Shown: one piece after another, positions 14,003 to 23,134 of the stretch
Layout of the letters: each line of letters opens with the position of its first letter
How positions within the stretch are numbered: the stretch's first letter is position 1
From: Sinorhizobium medicae
Lineage (GTDB): Bacteria; Pseudomonadota; Alphaproteobacteria; Rhizobiales; Rhizobiaceae
NCBI RefSeq assembly: GCF_007827695.1
Contig: NZ_VITA01000013.1
Location: 124,001-188,000 of the forward strand
Length of the DNA stretch: 64,000 nucleotides
Reading direction: 5' to 3'
Made by a program: the position numbers and the translations under genes
Notes under the pieces: generated by a model
The model's database searches: none
The model's input: only the letters and a program-made list of their open reading frames with translations
Told to the model about the DNA's origin: nothing

Positions 14003-14770
14003 TTGGCTGGTCGACTGCACGGAAAAATCGCGCTCATCAGCGGCGGAGCAGGCGGATGTGGTCTCGCCGCTGCCGAGCTTTTCGCTCGAGAGGGCGCAGC
14101 GGTCGGGATCGTCGATCTGCCGCACAGTCAAGGCGAAGCCGTTGCCTCCCGCCTGCGCGGCGAGGGGTTCAAGGCGGTGTTCGCCGCGGCCGATGTGTCG
14201 AACGAAGTTCAGGTGGAGCAGGCGGTGAAGGCGGTATCCGGCGACCTCGGGCCGGTGACCGTCCTGTTCAATCACGCCGGCACTATCGTCATCCGGCCGT
14301 TTCTTGAGACCACGGTCGAGGAATGGGACCGGTTGATGGCCATCAATGTGCGCAGCATGTTCCTCATGACCCGCGCCGTCCTGCCGCAGATGATCGACGC
14401 CGGAGGTGGATCGATCGTGTGCACCTCATCCATCTCCGCGGTTGCCGCAACTCCCATGGAGGTCCTTTACAACACGACCAAGGGGGCATGCCACATGTTC
14501 GCGCGCTCCGTCGCCGTGGAGTTCAGGGACCGGAACATCCGGTGCAATGCGGTTTGCCCCGGCTTTATCCAGACGGCGCATGGGCAGAGGGAAGTCGACG
14601 AGCTGACCCGATACGGGGTCGATGTTTCCGACGCGGCGATCGCGGCCCAGCAGGGAAGAATGTGCCGCCCGGACGAGGTCGCCAAGGCCGCCCTTTATCT
14701 TGCGAGCGACGATGCTAGCTTCGTCAGCGGCGCCCATCTGTTCGTCGACAATTGTTTTACAGCGGTGTGA
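14003..14770 (+). CDS. Short-chain dehydrogenase/reductase
   Basis: 255 residues with the classical SDR signature: cofactor glycine motif SGGAGGCGLAAAE near the N terminus, NHAG in place of NNAG, and a YNTTK catalytic tetrad after a serine in CTSSISAV. The start is TTG, preceded by GGAGGAGC. It ends 10 bases before the flavin oxidase gene, so the two are probably co-transcribed and act on the same alcohol or polyol. The substrate is not evident. Confidence 0.82.
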   Translation: MAGRLHGKIALISGGAGGCGLAAAELFAREGAAVGIVDLPHSQGEAVASRLRGEGFKAVFAAADVSNEVQVEQAVKAVSGDLGPVTVLFNHAGTIVIRPFLETTVEEWDRLMAINVRSMFLMTRAVLPQMIDAGGGSIVCTSSISAVAATPMEVLYNTTKGACHMFARSVAVEFRDRNIRCNAVCPGFIQTAHGQREVDELTRYGVDVSDAAIAAQQGRMCRPDEVAKAALYLASDDASFVSGAHLFVDNCFTAV

Positions 14771-14780
14771 GGGGGAGAAA

Positions 14781-16019
14781 ATGGCTTTCGAGAAAGGTGG
14801 AGTCTGGCGGAACTGGGTGGGCAATCAGTACTGCGTGTCGCAGTACAAGGCGGCGCCGGAAACCGAGGCGGAGCTGGCCGAGCTGGTCGCAGAAGCGGAC
14901 AAGCGCGATCTCGGCGTACGCGTCTCCGGTTCGGGGCACTCCTTCACGCCGGTCGTCGGGACCAGTGGTCTCCTGTTGTCGCTCGAAAATCTCAGGGGCG
15001 TTCAGAACGTCGACAAGGAACGCAGGCAAATTACGGTCGCGGGCGGAACGCGCATCAATGAAGTCGGCAAGACTCTCAAGCAGCACGGCCTCTCGCTGAT
15101 CAATCAGGGCGATATCGACAGCCAGGCGGTGGCCGGCGCATTCACCACCGGAACCCACGGCACCGGGATCAAGCTCGGGAACATGGCGTCTTCGATCGCC
15201 GGAATGCGGATCGTCAAGGCGAATGGGGAAATCCTCGACATCGACGGGAGCGACACGGAGCTCCTTCACGCCGCCCAGGTTTCGGTGGGTACGCTCGGTG
15301 TCATCTCCTCGATGACCCTCAACGTCATGGACGCCTATAATTTGCACGAGCGGCTCTGGCGGGACGATTTCGAGACCTGCATGGAGCGCCATGACGAACT
15401 GGCGGAAAATCACAGGCATTTCGGATTCTTCTGGTGCCCGACGCCGGAAAGCCGCCATCTCTACTGCCTGCCGGATACCGCGGCGGTCTCGTCGACCGAT
15501 AAATTGGCCGATGTCTGCGAAATGAAGGTGATGGATATCACCGACGCGACACCGATGGAGAGCGCGTTCGAAAAGATCGCCTACAGTTCGGAAGTCTATC
15601 CGATCGAATATGTGCCGAATTTCGTCGAACTCGAATATGCGGTTCCCCTAGAGCACGGCAAGGCGGCGGTCCGTGCCGTTCGCGATCTCATGCTCAACAA
15701 GCATACGAACTGCATCTATCCCATCGAATATCGCTTCACCGCCGGCGATCCGGCTTGGATGAGCCCGTTCCATCATCAGGACAGCATCACGCTCTCCGTC
15801 TCGGGCGGACCGGGAATCGATTATTGGGCGTTCCTGAGGGACGTCGACCAGATCCTGCGCGGCTACGACTCGCGACCGCATTGGGGAAAAATGCATTTCC
15901 TCGATACCGAAGACGTGACGCACCTTTATCCGCGCGCTGGCGATTTCCGCGCGCTGCGGCGGGAACTGGACCCCAATGGCCGGTTCCTGAATGAGCACCT
16001 GAAAATGCTGCTCGGCTGA
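14781..16019 (+). CDS. FAD-linked oxidase of the aldonolactone oxidase family
   Basis: 412 residues. An N-terminal FAD-binding PCMH domain carries SGSGHSFTPVV, where the histidine is the usual covalent flavin site in the vanillyl-alcohol oxidase fold. A C-terminal ALO domain ends with HWGKMHFL. Relatives oxidise L-gulono-1,4-lactone, D-arabinono-lactone or sugar alcohols using O2 or another acceptor. A purine-rich GAGGGGGAG precedes the ATG. Pairing with the SDR just upstream suggests a short sugar or polyol oxidation pathway. Confidence 0.8.
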   Translation: MAFEKGGVWRNWVGNQYCVSQYKAAPETEAELAELVAEADKRDLGVRVSGSGHSFTPVVGTSGLLLSLENLRGVQNVDKERRQITVAGGTRINEVGKTLKQHGLSLINQGDIDSQAVAGAFTTGTHGTGIKLGNMASSIAGMRIVKANGEILDIDGSDTELLHAAQVSVGTLGVISSMTLNVMDAYNLHERLWRDDFETCMERHDELAENHRHFGFFWCPTPESRHLYCLPDTAAVSSTDKLADVCEMKVMDITDATPMESAFEKIAYSSEVYPIEYVPNFVELEYAVPLEHGKAAVRAVRDLMLNKHTNCIYPIEYRFTAGDPAWMSPFHHQDSITLSVSGGPGIDYWAFLRDVDQILRGYDSRPHWGKMHFLDTEDVTHLYPRAGDFRALRRELDPNGRFLNEHLKMLLG

Positions 16020-16055
16020 AGGACAGAGCGGCGTTCAGGGAATTTCAGGTGACGC

Positions 16056-16937
16056 TCACACGAAAATGGAGTGCTCTTCCGTCACCAATTCCTGCAGGAA
16101 CGAAACGGCTGTGCGCACGCGCACCAGGTCACGGGCGCTCTCGTGATAGGTCGTCCAATAGGCGCGCCGGATCGCAGTCTCGGGCAGGAGGCGGATGAGT
16201 TCCGGATATTGGCGGGCGATGTAATTATGCAGGATGCCGATGCCGGCGCTCGAGCGGACCGCTTCGGTCTGGCCGGTGGCGCTGGAGATCTCGAAAGAGG
16301 CGTCCCAGCTGCGCATGACCTCGGCGGAGAAATTGAGCGAAGGCGTAAAGATCAGGTCTTCCACGTAACCGATCCGGCGGTGCTTTTTCAGGTCGTCGAC
16401 CGTGCGGGGCGTGCCGTGACCGGCAAGATAATCTGCCGAAGCGTAGAGACCGAGCGTATAATCGGTGAGCTTGGACGAAACGAGCCGCCCCTGCTCGGGG
16501 CGTTCGATGGTGATCGCGATGTCCGCCTCGCGCTGCGACAGCGAGAAGGAGCGCGGAACCGGGACAAGCTGGAGTTTCAATTCCGGGTAACGCGCCATGA
16601 GTCGCCCGAGGCGCGGCGCCAGAAAGGAGACGCCGAAACCATCAGGTGCGCCGATGCGAACCGTTCCCGCGATCGCCGTGTCGATCCGCCCGACCTGCGA
16701 TTGGGCAGCAAGCATCTCGGTTTCCATGCGCTCGGCTGCGGCGAAGAAGACCTCGCCTTCGGCAGTCAGCTCGCAGCCGCTCGGGCGCCGGACGAGGAGC
16801 CTCGTCTTCAGCGTTGCCTCGAGTGCGGTGACCCGCCGGCTGAGCGTGGCGTGATTGACCCCGAGCCGTTTTGAAGCGGCGAGGATCTGGCCCGTTCTCG
16901 CGACGGCCAAAAAGACCCTGACGTCATCCCAGTTCAT
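16056..16937 (-). CDS. LysR-family transcriptional regulator
   Basis: 293 residues. A winged HTH opens the protein (NWDDVRVFLAVARTGQILAASKRLGVNHATLSRRV) and a LysR substrate-binding domain follows. In-frame sequence continues upstream, but MNWDD fits family starts. It is divergent from mmsA with 115 bp between the starts, the normal arrangement for a LysR regulator of the facing gene. Confidence 0.88.
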   Translation of the reverse strand: MNWDDVRVFLAVARTGQILAASKRLGVNHATLSRRVTALEATLKTRLLVRRPSGCELTAEGEVFFAAAERMETEMLAAQSQVGRIDTAIAGTVRIGAPDGFGVSFLAPRLGRLMARYPELKLQLVPVPRSFSLSQREADIAITIERPEQGRLVSSKLTDYTLGLYASADYLAGHGTPRTVDDLKKHRRIGYVEDLIFTPSLNFSAEVMRSWDASFEISSATGQTEAVRSSAGIGILHNYIARQYPELIRLLPETAIRRAYWTTYHESARDLVRVRTAVSFLQELVTEEHSIFV

Positions 16938-17051
16938 GTGGCCGCTTTCCTGGACTTCAATCTGTGCACAACGGTTCCTGAATTTCGGAAATTGAATTGT
17001 CGAAATCGTAGTGCGATCATAAGGCCACAATCAAGATCAGGAGGAACACTC

Positions 17052-18548
17052 ATGTATGAACTCGGTCATTTCATCGATGGAAAGCGCGTCGCCGGCAAGA
17101 GCGGGCGCGTAAGCAAGATCTTCAACCCGGCGACTGGCGAGGTGCAAGGCACCGTGGCGCTGGCGAGCGACGCGGATCTTGCTGCCGCCGTCGAGAGCGC
17201 CAAGGCCGCCCAGCCCAAATGGGCCGCCACCAATCCGCAGCGCCGCGCCCGCGTTTTCATGAAGTTCGTCCAGCTCCTGAACGACAACATGGACGAGCTC
17301 GCCGAGATGCTTTCCCGCGAGCATGGCAAGACCATCGACGATGCCAAGGGCGACATCGTGCGCGGCCTTGAAGTCTGCGAATTCGTCATCGGCATTCCGC
17401 ATCTGCAGAAGAGCGAATTCACGGAAGGTGCCGGTCCCGGCATCGACATGTATTCGATGCGCCAGCCCGTCGGCGTCGGCGCGGGCATCACGCCGTTCAA
17501 CTTCCCCGGCATGATCCCGATGTGGATGTTCGCTCCGGCAATCGCCTGCGGCAACGCCTTCATCCTGAAGCCTTCCGAGCGTGATCCCTCCGTGCCGATC
17601 CGGCTTGCCGAACTGATGATCGAAGCGGGCCTGCCTGCCGGCATTCTCAACGTCGTCAACGGCGACAAGGGCGCGGTCGATGCGATCCTGACGCATCCTG
17701 ACATCGCCGCAGTTTCCTTCGTCGGCTCGACCCCCATCGCCCGCTACGTCTACGGTACGGCTGCGATGAACGGCAAGCGTGCGCAATGCTTCGGCGGCGC
17801 GAAGAACCACATGATCATCATGCCGGATGCCGACCTCGACCAGGCCGCCAATGCGCTGATCGGCGCCGGCTACGGTTCCGCCGGCGAGCGCTGCATGGCG
17901 ATCTCGGTGGCCGTTCCGGTCGGCGAGGAAACCGCAAACCGGCTGATCGACAAGCTTGTGCCTATGGTCGAAAGCCTGCGCATCGGCCCCTATACCGACG
18001 ATAAGGCCGATATGGGGCCCGTCGTCACCAAGGAGGCGGAGCAGCGGATCCGCGGCCTGATCGAGAGCGGCATCGAGCAGGGTGCGAAGCTCGTCGTCGA
18101 CGGTCGCGATTTCAAGCTGCAGGGCTATGAGAACGGCCACTTCGTCGGCGGCTGCCTCTTCGATCACGTCACGCCCGATATGGACATCTACAAGACGGAA
18201 ATCTTCGGACCCGTCCTGTCTGTCGTGCGCGCAACGAATTACGAAGAGGCCCTGTCTCTGCCGATGAAACACGAATACGGCAACGGCGTTGCCATCTATA
18301 CCCGCGACGGTGACGCTGCCCGCGACTTCGCCTCGCGCATCAACATCGGCATGGTGGGCGTCAATGTTCCGATCCCGGTTCCGCTCGCCTACCATTCCTT
18401 CGGCGGCTGGAAATCTTCGTCCTTCGGCGACCTCAACCAGCATGGCCCGGACTCGATCAAGTTCTGGACCCGCACCAAGACCATCACCTCCCGTTGGCCG
18501 TCGGGCATCAAGGACGGTGCCGAGTTCTCGATCCCGACGATGCGGTAA
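17052..18548 (+). CDS. mmsA: Methylmalonate-semialdehyde dehydrogenase (CoA-acylating)
   Basis: 498 residues, full length for the family. The catalytic cysteine is about residue 281 in GERCMAIS, and the family-specific MYELGHFIDGK start and C-terminal SSSFGDLNQHGPDSIKFWT are present. It converts methylmalonate semialdehyde to propionyl-CoA, or malonate semialdehyde to acetyl-CoA, in valine, thymine or myo-inositol breakdown; in inositol users it is called iolA. A GAGGA Shine-Dalgarno precedes the ATG. A rho-independent terminator follows. The divergent LysR gene is the likely regulator. Confidence 0.93.
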   Translation: MYELGHFIDGKRVAGKSGRVSKIFNPATGEVQGTVALASDADLAAAVESAKAAQPKWAATNPQRRARVFMKFVQLLNDNMDELAEMLSREHGKTIDDAKGDIVRGLEVCEFVIGIPHLQKSEFTEGAGPGIDMYSMRQPVGVGAGITPFNFPGMIPMWMFAPAIACGNAFILKPSERDPSVPIRLAELMIEAGLPAGILNVVNGDKGAVDAILTHPDIAAVSFVGSTPIARYVYGTAAMNGKRAQCFGGAKNHMIIMPDADLDQAANALIGAGYGSAGERCMAISVAVPVGEETANRLIDKLVPMVESLRIGPYTDDKADMGPVVTKEAEQRIRGLIESGIEQGAKLVVDGRDFKLQGYENGHFVGGCLFDHVTPDMDIYKTEIFGPVLSVVRATNYEEALSLPMKHEYGNGVAIYTRDGDAARDFASRINIGMVGVNVPIPVPLAYHSFGGWKSSSFGDLNQHGPDSIKFWTRTKTITSRWPSGIKDGAEFSIPTMR

Positions 18549-18576
18549 CGCGGGCAAAGCTCTCCTCCTCGACTGG

Positions 18577-18602
18577 GGCCTCCTTCGCGGGGCCCTTTTT
18601 TG
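18577..18602 (+). terminator. Rho-independent terminator of mmsA
   Basis: A 7-bp stem (GGGCCTC/GGGGCCC, one G-U pair) with loop CTTCGC is followed by six T residues, 28 bases after the mmsA stop. Confidence 0.85.
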
Positions 18603-18757
18603 TTGCGCGAGGCCCGGCGGCGAAACTATCCTTGGTTGCGCTTGCGCGAGTCGGAGATTCGCGTGGCTACGGCTGGTCTTTGGGGATGGCAGCCGATCAT
18701 TGACCGGCAGAACGCCTGATCGGCGATGCTGCCAGGCATAGAGTCGAAGGGGGCATC

Positions 18758-19876
18758 ATGGCTATGGCAGGGTCGTTACCGACGCAAAGCGTCGGCGGGC
18801 GAAGCTTCGGACGCGCGGCGGAGGACGATTTCCAGCGTCTTTCCTTCACGGGCAGCGGCAGCGAATATTTCGGAATCTGGATCGTCAATATCCTGCTGAC
18901 GATCATCACGCTGGGCATCTACTCGGCCTGGGCGAAGGTTCGCCGCAACCGCTATTTCTACGGAAACACCATCCTGCTCGGACGCGGCTTCGAGTACCAC
19001 GCGAGAGGGGGGCAGATTCTCGTCGGCCGGCTGATCGTCTTCGCCTATCTGGTCATCTACAACGTCACGCTGACATTCGTACCGTTGGTCGGCCTCGGTC
19101 TTGGTCTCCTCATGCTTTGCTTCGTGCCCTGGCTCGTCGCGCGCGGTCTGCGGTTCAGCGCAAGGGTCACGAGCTACCGCAATGTCCGCTTCGACTTTGC
19201 CGGCCGCGCCGGCGGTGCGTTTCTGGCGTTCATCGTAGGCCCGGTGCTTGCGGCCCTGACGCTCGGAATTCTGACGCCGCTCGCCAGCCGCTGGTCCTAC
19301 CGCTATATCGGCAACAATCTGAGATACGGGCAGAAGGCTTTTTCGACCAATCCCGCGCTGGGCGAGATTTACAGAAGCTGGGCGCTCTCGGCTGCAATCC
19401 TCGTGCTGGGTCTCCTGATCGTGGGCTTCGTCGTCTTTCTCGTCACGAGCCTGGTTGGCGGTCTGACCGACGACGTCGATGTGGCTTCGCTGGGTTCCCA
19501 CCTGTCGGCCATCGTGCTGATAGCGCTCGGATATGTCCTGGTCCTGGCGATCTTCGGCGTGGCCGCTCTCATCTATGGGGCCGGGGTGCGCAACGTCGCC
19601 TGGTCCGCCGCCACTTTCGACGGCAGGCATCGGCTGCTGAGCGACCTGTCGCGCCTGCGCTACACCGGGATCGCGCTTTCGAATTTCGTCGTCACCATCG
19701 TCACGCTCGGACTGATGCGGCCCTGGGCAGCCGTGAGAATGGCACGCTACGTCAACGAGCATACGGGCATCCGCTTCGAGGGTGACGTCGGCGAGATCTT
19801 CTCGCAGATCGACCAGGAAGGTTCGGCGGTCGGCGCCGAGTTCATGGATATAGAAGGCTTCGACTTTGGCTTCTGA
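18758..19876 (+). CDS. DUF898 multispanning membrane protein
   Basis: 372 residues with a soluble N terminus (about 30 residues) and roughly seven hydrophobic segments. The segment ITLGIYSAWAKVRRNRYFYGNT is typical of DUF898/YjgN-type proteins, and a second copy of the motif near the C terminus (TIVTLGLMRPWAAVRMARY) suggests internal duplication. The function of the family is unknown. The stop overlaps the start region of the M48 protease gene, so the two are translationally coupled. Confidence 0.75.
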   Translation: MAMAGSLPTQSVGGRSFGRAAEDDFQRLSFTGSGSEYFGIWIVNILLTIITLGIYSAWAKVRRNRYFYGNTILLGRGFEYHARGGQILVGRLIVFAYLVIYNVTLTFVPLVGLGLGLLMLCFVPWLVARGLRFSARVTSYRNVRFDFAGRAGGAFLAFIVGPVLAALTLGILTPLASRWSYRYIGNNLRYGQKAFSTNPALGEIYRSWALSAAILVLGLLIVGFVVFLVTSLVGGLTDDVDVASLGSHLSAIVLIALGYVLVLAIFGVAALIYGAGVRNVAWSAATFDGRHRLLSDLSRLRYTGIALSNFVVTIVTLGLMRPWAAVRMARYVNEHTGIRFEGDVGEIFSQIDQEGSAVGAEFMDIEGFDFGF

Positions 19877-20927
19877 CGGCCCCGCGATTGCCTCTGGGGA
19901 GTGGTACCCGCCGGGATCGGGCCGCTCGATCATCGCAAGCCTTGCCGAACGCGGCGGACGTTTGATCGTGCGCGATGAGAGCGGTGGCGAGCTTGCGGGG
20001 AGCATGCTGCCCTCGATCGAGATATCGTCACGGGTGGGCCGTGTTGCGCGCCGGATCACCTTTCCGGACGGATCGACGTTCGAGACTGCCGAAAACGACG
20101 CGATCGACCGGTTCCTGGCCGGGAAGGGCCGCGTCCGGGAGGGGATTGTCCATCGGCTGGAGCGCTTCCATCCGCGGCTGATCGCTTTTGTCGCGGCCAC
20201 GATCCTGCTCGGCGTGCTGATTTATCGCTTCGCACTGCCGCTGATGGTGGAGGTTGCCGTCGCCTTCACGCCGCCGGTCGTGCCGCGCATCATGTCGGCG
20301 AGCACGCTGGAAACGATGGATCGGACGCTGCTCGGGGATTCGAAGCTCGACGAAGCCCGGCGCGGCCGGATCGTCGAGGGGTTCCGTCGCGTCGCGGCGC
20401 TCTCCGGCAGAGGGGAGGCGGGCTACACGCTGAACTTCCGCGAGGGCGGTCCGCTCGGCCCGAATGCTTTTGCCCTGCCCGACGGAACGTTGATCCTCAC
20501 CGACGAACTGGTGGATCTCGCAGGCGAAGATACCGAAATGATCGTCGGTGTGCTGGCTCATGAGATCGGTCACGTGGAGCACGAGCACAGCCTGCGCCAG
20601 ATCTATCGTGCTGCCGGGCTTACCGCCCTTATCATGCTGGTTGCGGGCGATATCGGTTCGGGAGCGGAGGACGTCCTGGTCCAGGGCGGCGGTCTTCTCG
20701 CGCTTTCCTATTCGCGATCCGCCGAAGCCGAAGCGGACAGGCATTCGGTCGAGCTGATGTTGAAGGCAGGCCTCGATCCGGGCGGGCTCGGCCGCTTCTT
20801 CCAACTGCTCGAAACAAAGCTGGACGACCGCTCCGAGACGAGCATCCTTTCCACCCACCCCGGAACGCCCGAGCGGCGCAAGGCGATCGCCGATTGGATT
20901 GGCAAGGCAAGGAAGCGGCTTGAATAG
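19866..20927 (+). CDS. M48-family metalloprotease, membrane anchored
   Basis: 353 residues. The zinc site is HEIGH (residues 232-236) with the downstream ligand glutamate in EAEADRHS, as in HtpX/Ste24/BepA-type proteases. An N-terminal domain of about 90 residues precedes a hydrophobic anchor near residues 105-130 (LIAFVAATILLGVLIYRF). The TTG start lies inside the end of the DUF898 gene (11-bp overlap). The pair recurs in rhizobia by my recollection. A role in envelope quality control is likely but not shown. Confidence 0.82.
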   Translation: MASDGPAIASGEWYPPGSGRSIIASLAERGGRLIVRDESGGELAGSMLPSIEISSRVGRVARRITFPDGSTFETAENDAIDRFLAGKGRVREGIVHRLERFHPRLIAFVAATILLGVLIYRFALPLMVEVAVAFTPPVVPRIMSASTLETMDRTLLGDSKLDEARRGRIVEGFRRVAALSGRGEAGYTLNFREGGPLGPNAFALPDGTLILTDELVDLAGEDTEMIVGVLAHEIGHVEHEHSLRQIYRAAGLTALIMLVAGDIGSGAEDVLVQGGGLLALSYSRSAEAEADRHSVELMLKAGLDPGGLGRFFQLLETKLDDRSETSILSTHPGTPERRKAIADWIGKARKRLE

Positions 20928-20959
20928 CAGCGTGCAGAGCTCGCCGGGACAAAACGAAA

Positions 20960-20981
20960 ACAGCGGGCATGGGCCCGCTGT
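20960..20981 (-). terminator. Hairpin terminator of fbpA
   Basis: ACAGCGGGC and GCCCGCTGT form a 9-bp perfect stem with a 4-base loop between the convergent M48 and fbpA genes. Read on the minus strand it is followed by TTTCGTTTT, so it most likely ends fbpA and may serve both strands. Confidence 0.7.
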
Positions 20982-21005
20982 CTCTCGTTCGTCAGTTCAG
21001 TCGGG

Positions 21006-22046
21006 TCAATCCTGCGGACCTTCGTTGTAGCCGACCTTGTCGACGAGTTCCGAGGCCTTCTTGCGGTTTGCCGCGATCTTGGCAAGCGGCAGCGTGTCCG
21101 GCTTGATCTCACCGAAGGATTTGACGACTTCCGATGTTTCGACGCCGGGCAGAACAGGATATTCGAAGACCTGTTCGGCATAGATCTTCTGCGCTTCGCC
21201 TTCGGACAGGAATTCCATGAGCTTCAGGGCATTCTCCTTGTTCGGCGCGTTCTTGGCGAGCGCCATGCCGGAGATGTTCACATGCGTGCCCCGGTCCTTG
21301 GCGTTCGGGAAAAGAACCTTGATGGCCGCGGCCCAATCCTTCTGTTCGGGCTCCTTCTCGTTGGTCATCATCCGGCCGACATAATAGCTGTTGCCGAGTG
21401 CCACGTCGCATTCGCCGGCGAAGATCGCCTTGGCCTGATCGCGGTCGCCGCCGTCCGGCTTCCGGGCAAGATTGTCCCTGAGGCCGGCGAGCCATTTTTC
21501 CGTTTCGGCTTCACCGTGGTGGGCGATCATGGAAGCGAAGAGGCCGACATTGTAGGAGTGCTGACCGTCACGGGTGCAGATCTTGCCCTTCCACTTCGGA
21601 TCGGCGAGGTCTTCATAGGTGATCTCGTCCTGTGCGACGCGCTCCTTGGAGGCATAGACGACGCGGCCGCGCGTCGTCAGGCCGAACCAATTGCCGTCCG
21701 GATCGCGGAAATGCTCGGGAATGTCCTTGTTGATGGTCTCGTTCACCACCGGCTGCGTCACGCCCGCGTCCTTGGCTTCGGTCAGGCGGCTGATGTCCAC
21801 AGTCAGGATTACGTCGGCAGGAGAGTTCGCGCCTTCGGCCTGGATGCGCTCGACAAGGCCCTTGTCGAGGAAGAGCACGTTGGTCGTGATGCCCGTCTCC
21901 TTGGTGAAGGCGTCCAATAGCGGCTGAATGAGTTCCGGCTGCCGGTAGGAGTAGATGTTGACTTCTCCTTCGGCATGGGCCGCCGTAGAACCCAGGAATG
22001 CCGTCGCTACGGACAGCGCTCCGATCAGCGCTTTCGAAATTTGCAT
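21006..22046 (-). CDS. fbpA: Periplasmic iron(III)-binding protein of an ABC transporter
   Basis: 346 residues. A Sec signal peptide (cleavage near AAHA/EGEVN) leads into a class II binding-protein fold. The consecutive tyrosines in GNSYYVGRM correspond to the iron-binding tyrosines of FbpA/FutA proteins, supporting Fe3+ as ligand. A purine-rich ribosome site (GGAGAG) precedes the ATG. It is divergent from rirA, the iron regulator, with 189 bp between the starts. No permease or ATPase adjoins it; the fused permease at 6.6-8.3 kb is the probable partner. Confidence 0.88.
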   Translation of the reverse strand: MQISKALIGALSVATAFLGSTAAHAEGEVNIYSYRQPELIQPLLDAFTKETGITTNVLFLDKGLVERIQAEGANSPADVILTVDISRLTEAKDAGVTQPVVNETINKDIPEHFRDPDGNWFGLTTRGRVVYASKERVAQDEITYEDLADPKWKGKICTRDGQHSYNVGLFASMIAHHGEAETEKWLAGLRDNLARKPDGGDRDQAKAIFAGECDVALGNSYYVGRMMTNEKEPEQKDWAAAIKVLFPNAKDRGTHVNISGMALAKNAPNKENALKLMEFLSEGEAQKIYAEQVFEYPVLPGVETSEVVKSFGEIKPDTLPLAKIAANRKKASELVDKVGYNEGPQD

Positions 22047-22076
22047 GGTGTTCTCTCCTTTTTCGTGTTTTAAACT

Positions 22077-22091
22077 TAACTAACTCAATCA
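22077..22091. promoter_or_regulatory. Possible iron-responsive operator upstream of fbpA
   Basis: TAA-N9-TCA lies 31-45 bp before the fbpA start; on the minus strand it reads TGA-N9-TTA, one base off the TGA-N9-TCA core described for RirA-controlled IRO motifs in rhizobia. The match is short and could be chance. Confidence 0.3.
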
Positions 22092-22235
22092 TCTTTCTGC
22101 CGCCTGCGGGCGTGTCAGTCAACAGTGAAACGGTGAAGAGATAAGCTTCGCGAAATTTTCCACTTTTTGGAATTGTTCCAAACTACGATCCGTCCTATAT
22201 GATGAGTCACGAATTCATCGAATCCGGAGTAAAAA

Positions 22236-22700
22236 ATGCGTCTGACGAAGCAAACCAACTACGCAGTACGCATGTTGATGTACTGTGCTGCGAACGGCCA
22301 GAAGCTCAGCCGCATTCCTGAGATCGCGCGGGCTTACGGCGTTTCGGAGCTGTTCCTTTTCAAAATTCTGCAGCCGCTGACAAGAGCCGGCCTGGTCGAG
22401 ACCGTGCGCGGCCGTAACGGCGGCGTCCGCTTGCCGAGGCCGGCGGCGGAGATCACCCTTTTCGACGTCGTGAAGGTGACGGAAGACAGTTTCGCCATGG
22501 CGGAATGCTTCGAGGCGGGCGAGATCGACTGCCCGCTGGTGGATAGCTGCGGCCTCAATGCCGCGCTGCGCAAGGCGCTGAACGCCTTTTTCGAAGTGCT
22601 TCAGGGCTACACGATCGACGACCTGGTCAAGGCACGGCCGCAGATCAACTTCCTGCTCGGACTGGAAGAGCCCACGCGGCCGCAGACGTCGGCCGCCTGA
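22236..22700 (+). CDS. rirA: Rrf2-family iron-responsive regulator RirA
   Basis: 154 residues. An Rrf2 winged HTH occupies the first 70 residues (MRLTKQTNYAVRML start, VSELFLFKILQPLTRAGLVE). Three cysteines at residues 91, 99 and 105 (C-X7-C-X5-C) match the iron-sulfur ligands of RirA. In rhizobia RirA with a 4Fe-4S cluster represses iron-uptake genes when iron is sufficient and loses the cluster when iron is scarce. Its divergent neighbour is fbpA, a natural target. A very strong terminator follows the gene. Confidence 0.95.
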   Translation: MRLTKQTNYAVRMLMYCAANGQKLSRIPEIARAYGVSELFLFKILQPLTRAGLVETVRGRNGGVRLPRPAAEITLFDVVKVTEDSFAMAECFEAGEIDCPLVDSCGLNAALRKALNAFFEVLQGYTIDDLVKARPQINFLLGLEEPTRPQTSAA

Positions 22701-22715
22701 TTTTCGGCATTTGGT

Positions 22716-22759
22716 AAACAAGGCGGGATGGGCGGTTTTCCGCCCATCCCGCCTTGTTT
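22716..22759 (+). terminator. Strong rho-independent terminator of rirA
   Basis: A perfect 20-bp inverted repeat (AAACAAGGCGGGATGGGCGG and its complement) with a TTTT loop, followed by TGTTTG. The stem begins 16 bases after the stop codon. Confidence 0.9.
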
Positions 22760-23134
22760 TGTTTGAGCGGCCGGGATGATGCGAGGCCATCGGCCCTGAG
22801 ACGGGGGCGATCTCAGATCGCCGCGCATCCGGCCGGGCCGCCCGGCGATCTCCTGCCATGCTGCGCGCTCGCCGCATCCTCTGGACGCAAATCCGCTGCA
22901 CATTTCACCAGGTCCCGCGACCCCTCTTCTTTCCTTGATTTCCGGACTCGCGCAAAAGCCGGGGATAGTTGCCGGGCGCCCTGTTGGAAGAAGAAATTTT
23001 CGCATAGAGAAAATTCCAAAGTCACTTATTGCATTGATAAGCCAAATGTCGTTCCATCCGCTCTTGACCGGGTGTAAACGTCATGCCGTGTCGGATAAAT
23101 ACGAGAACAAAAAACAAATCTGGGAAACAAGCTC
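22760..23134. other. Non-coding region before dppA
   Basis: 375 bp with no supported gene. The left half is GC-rich; the right half turns AT-rich (around 22990-23130) and probably holds the dppA promoter. A weak AT dyad (AATTTTC...GAAAATT, near 22994-23014) is visible. Confidence 0.5.

Noticed and set aside
17037-18557. 506-codon frame opposite mmsA
   Set aside because: Mirror of the dehydrogenase gene; composition and absence of motifs speak against coding.
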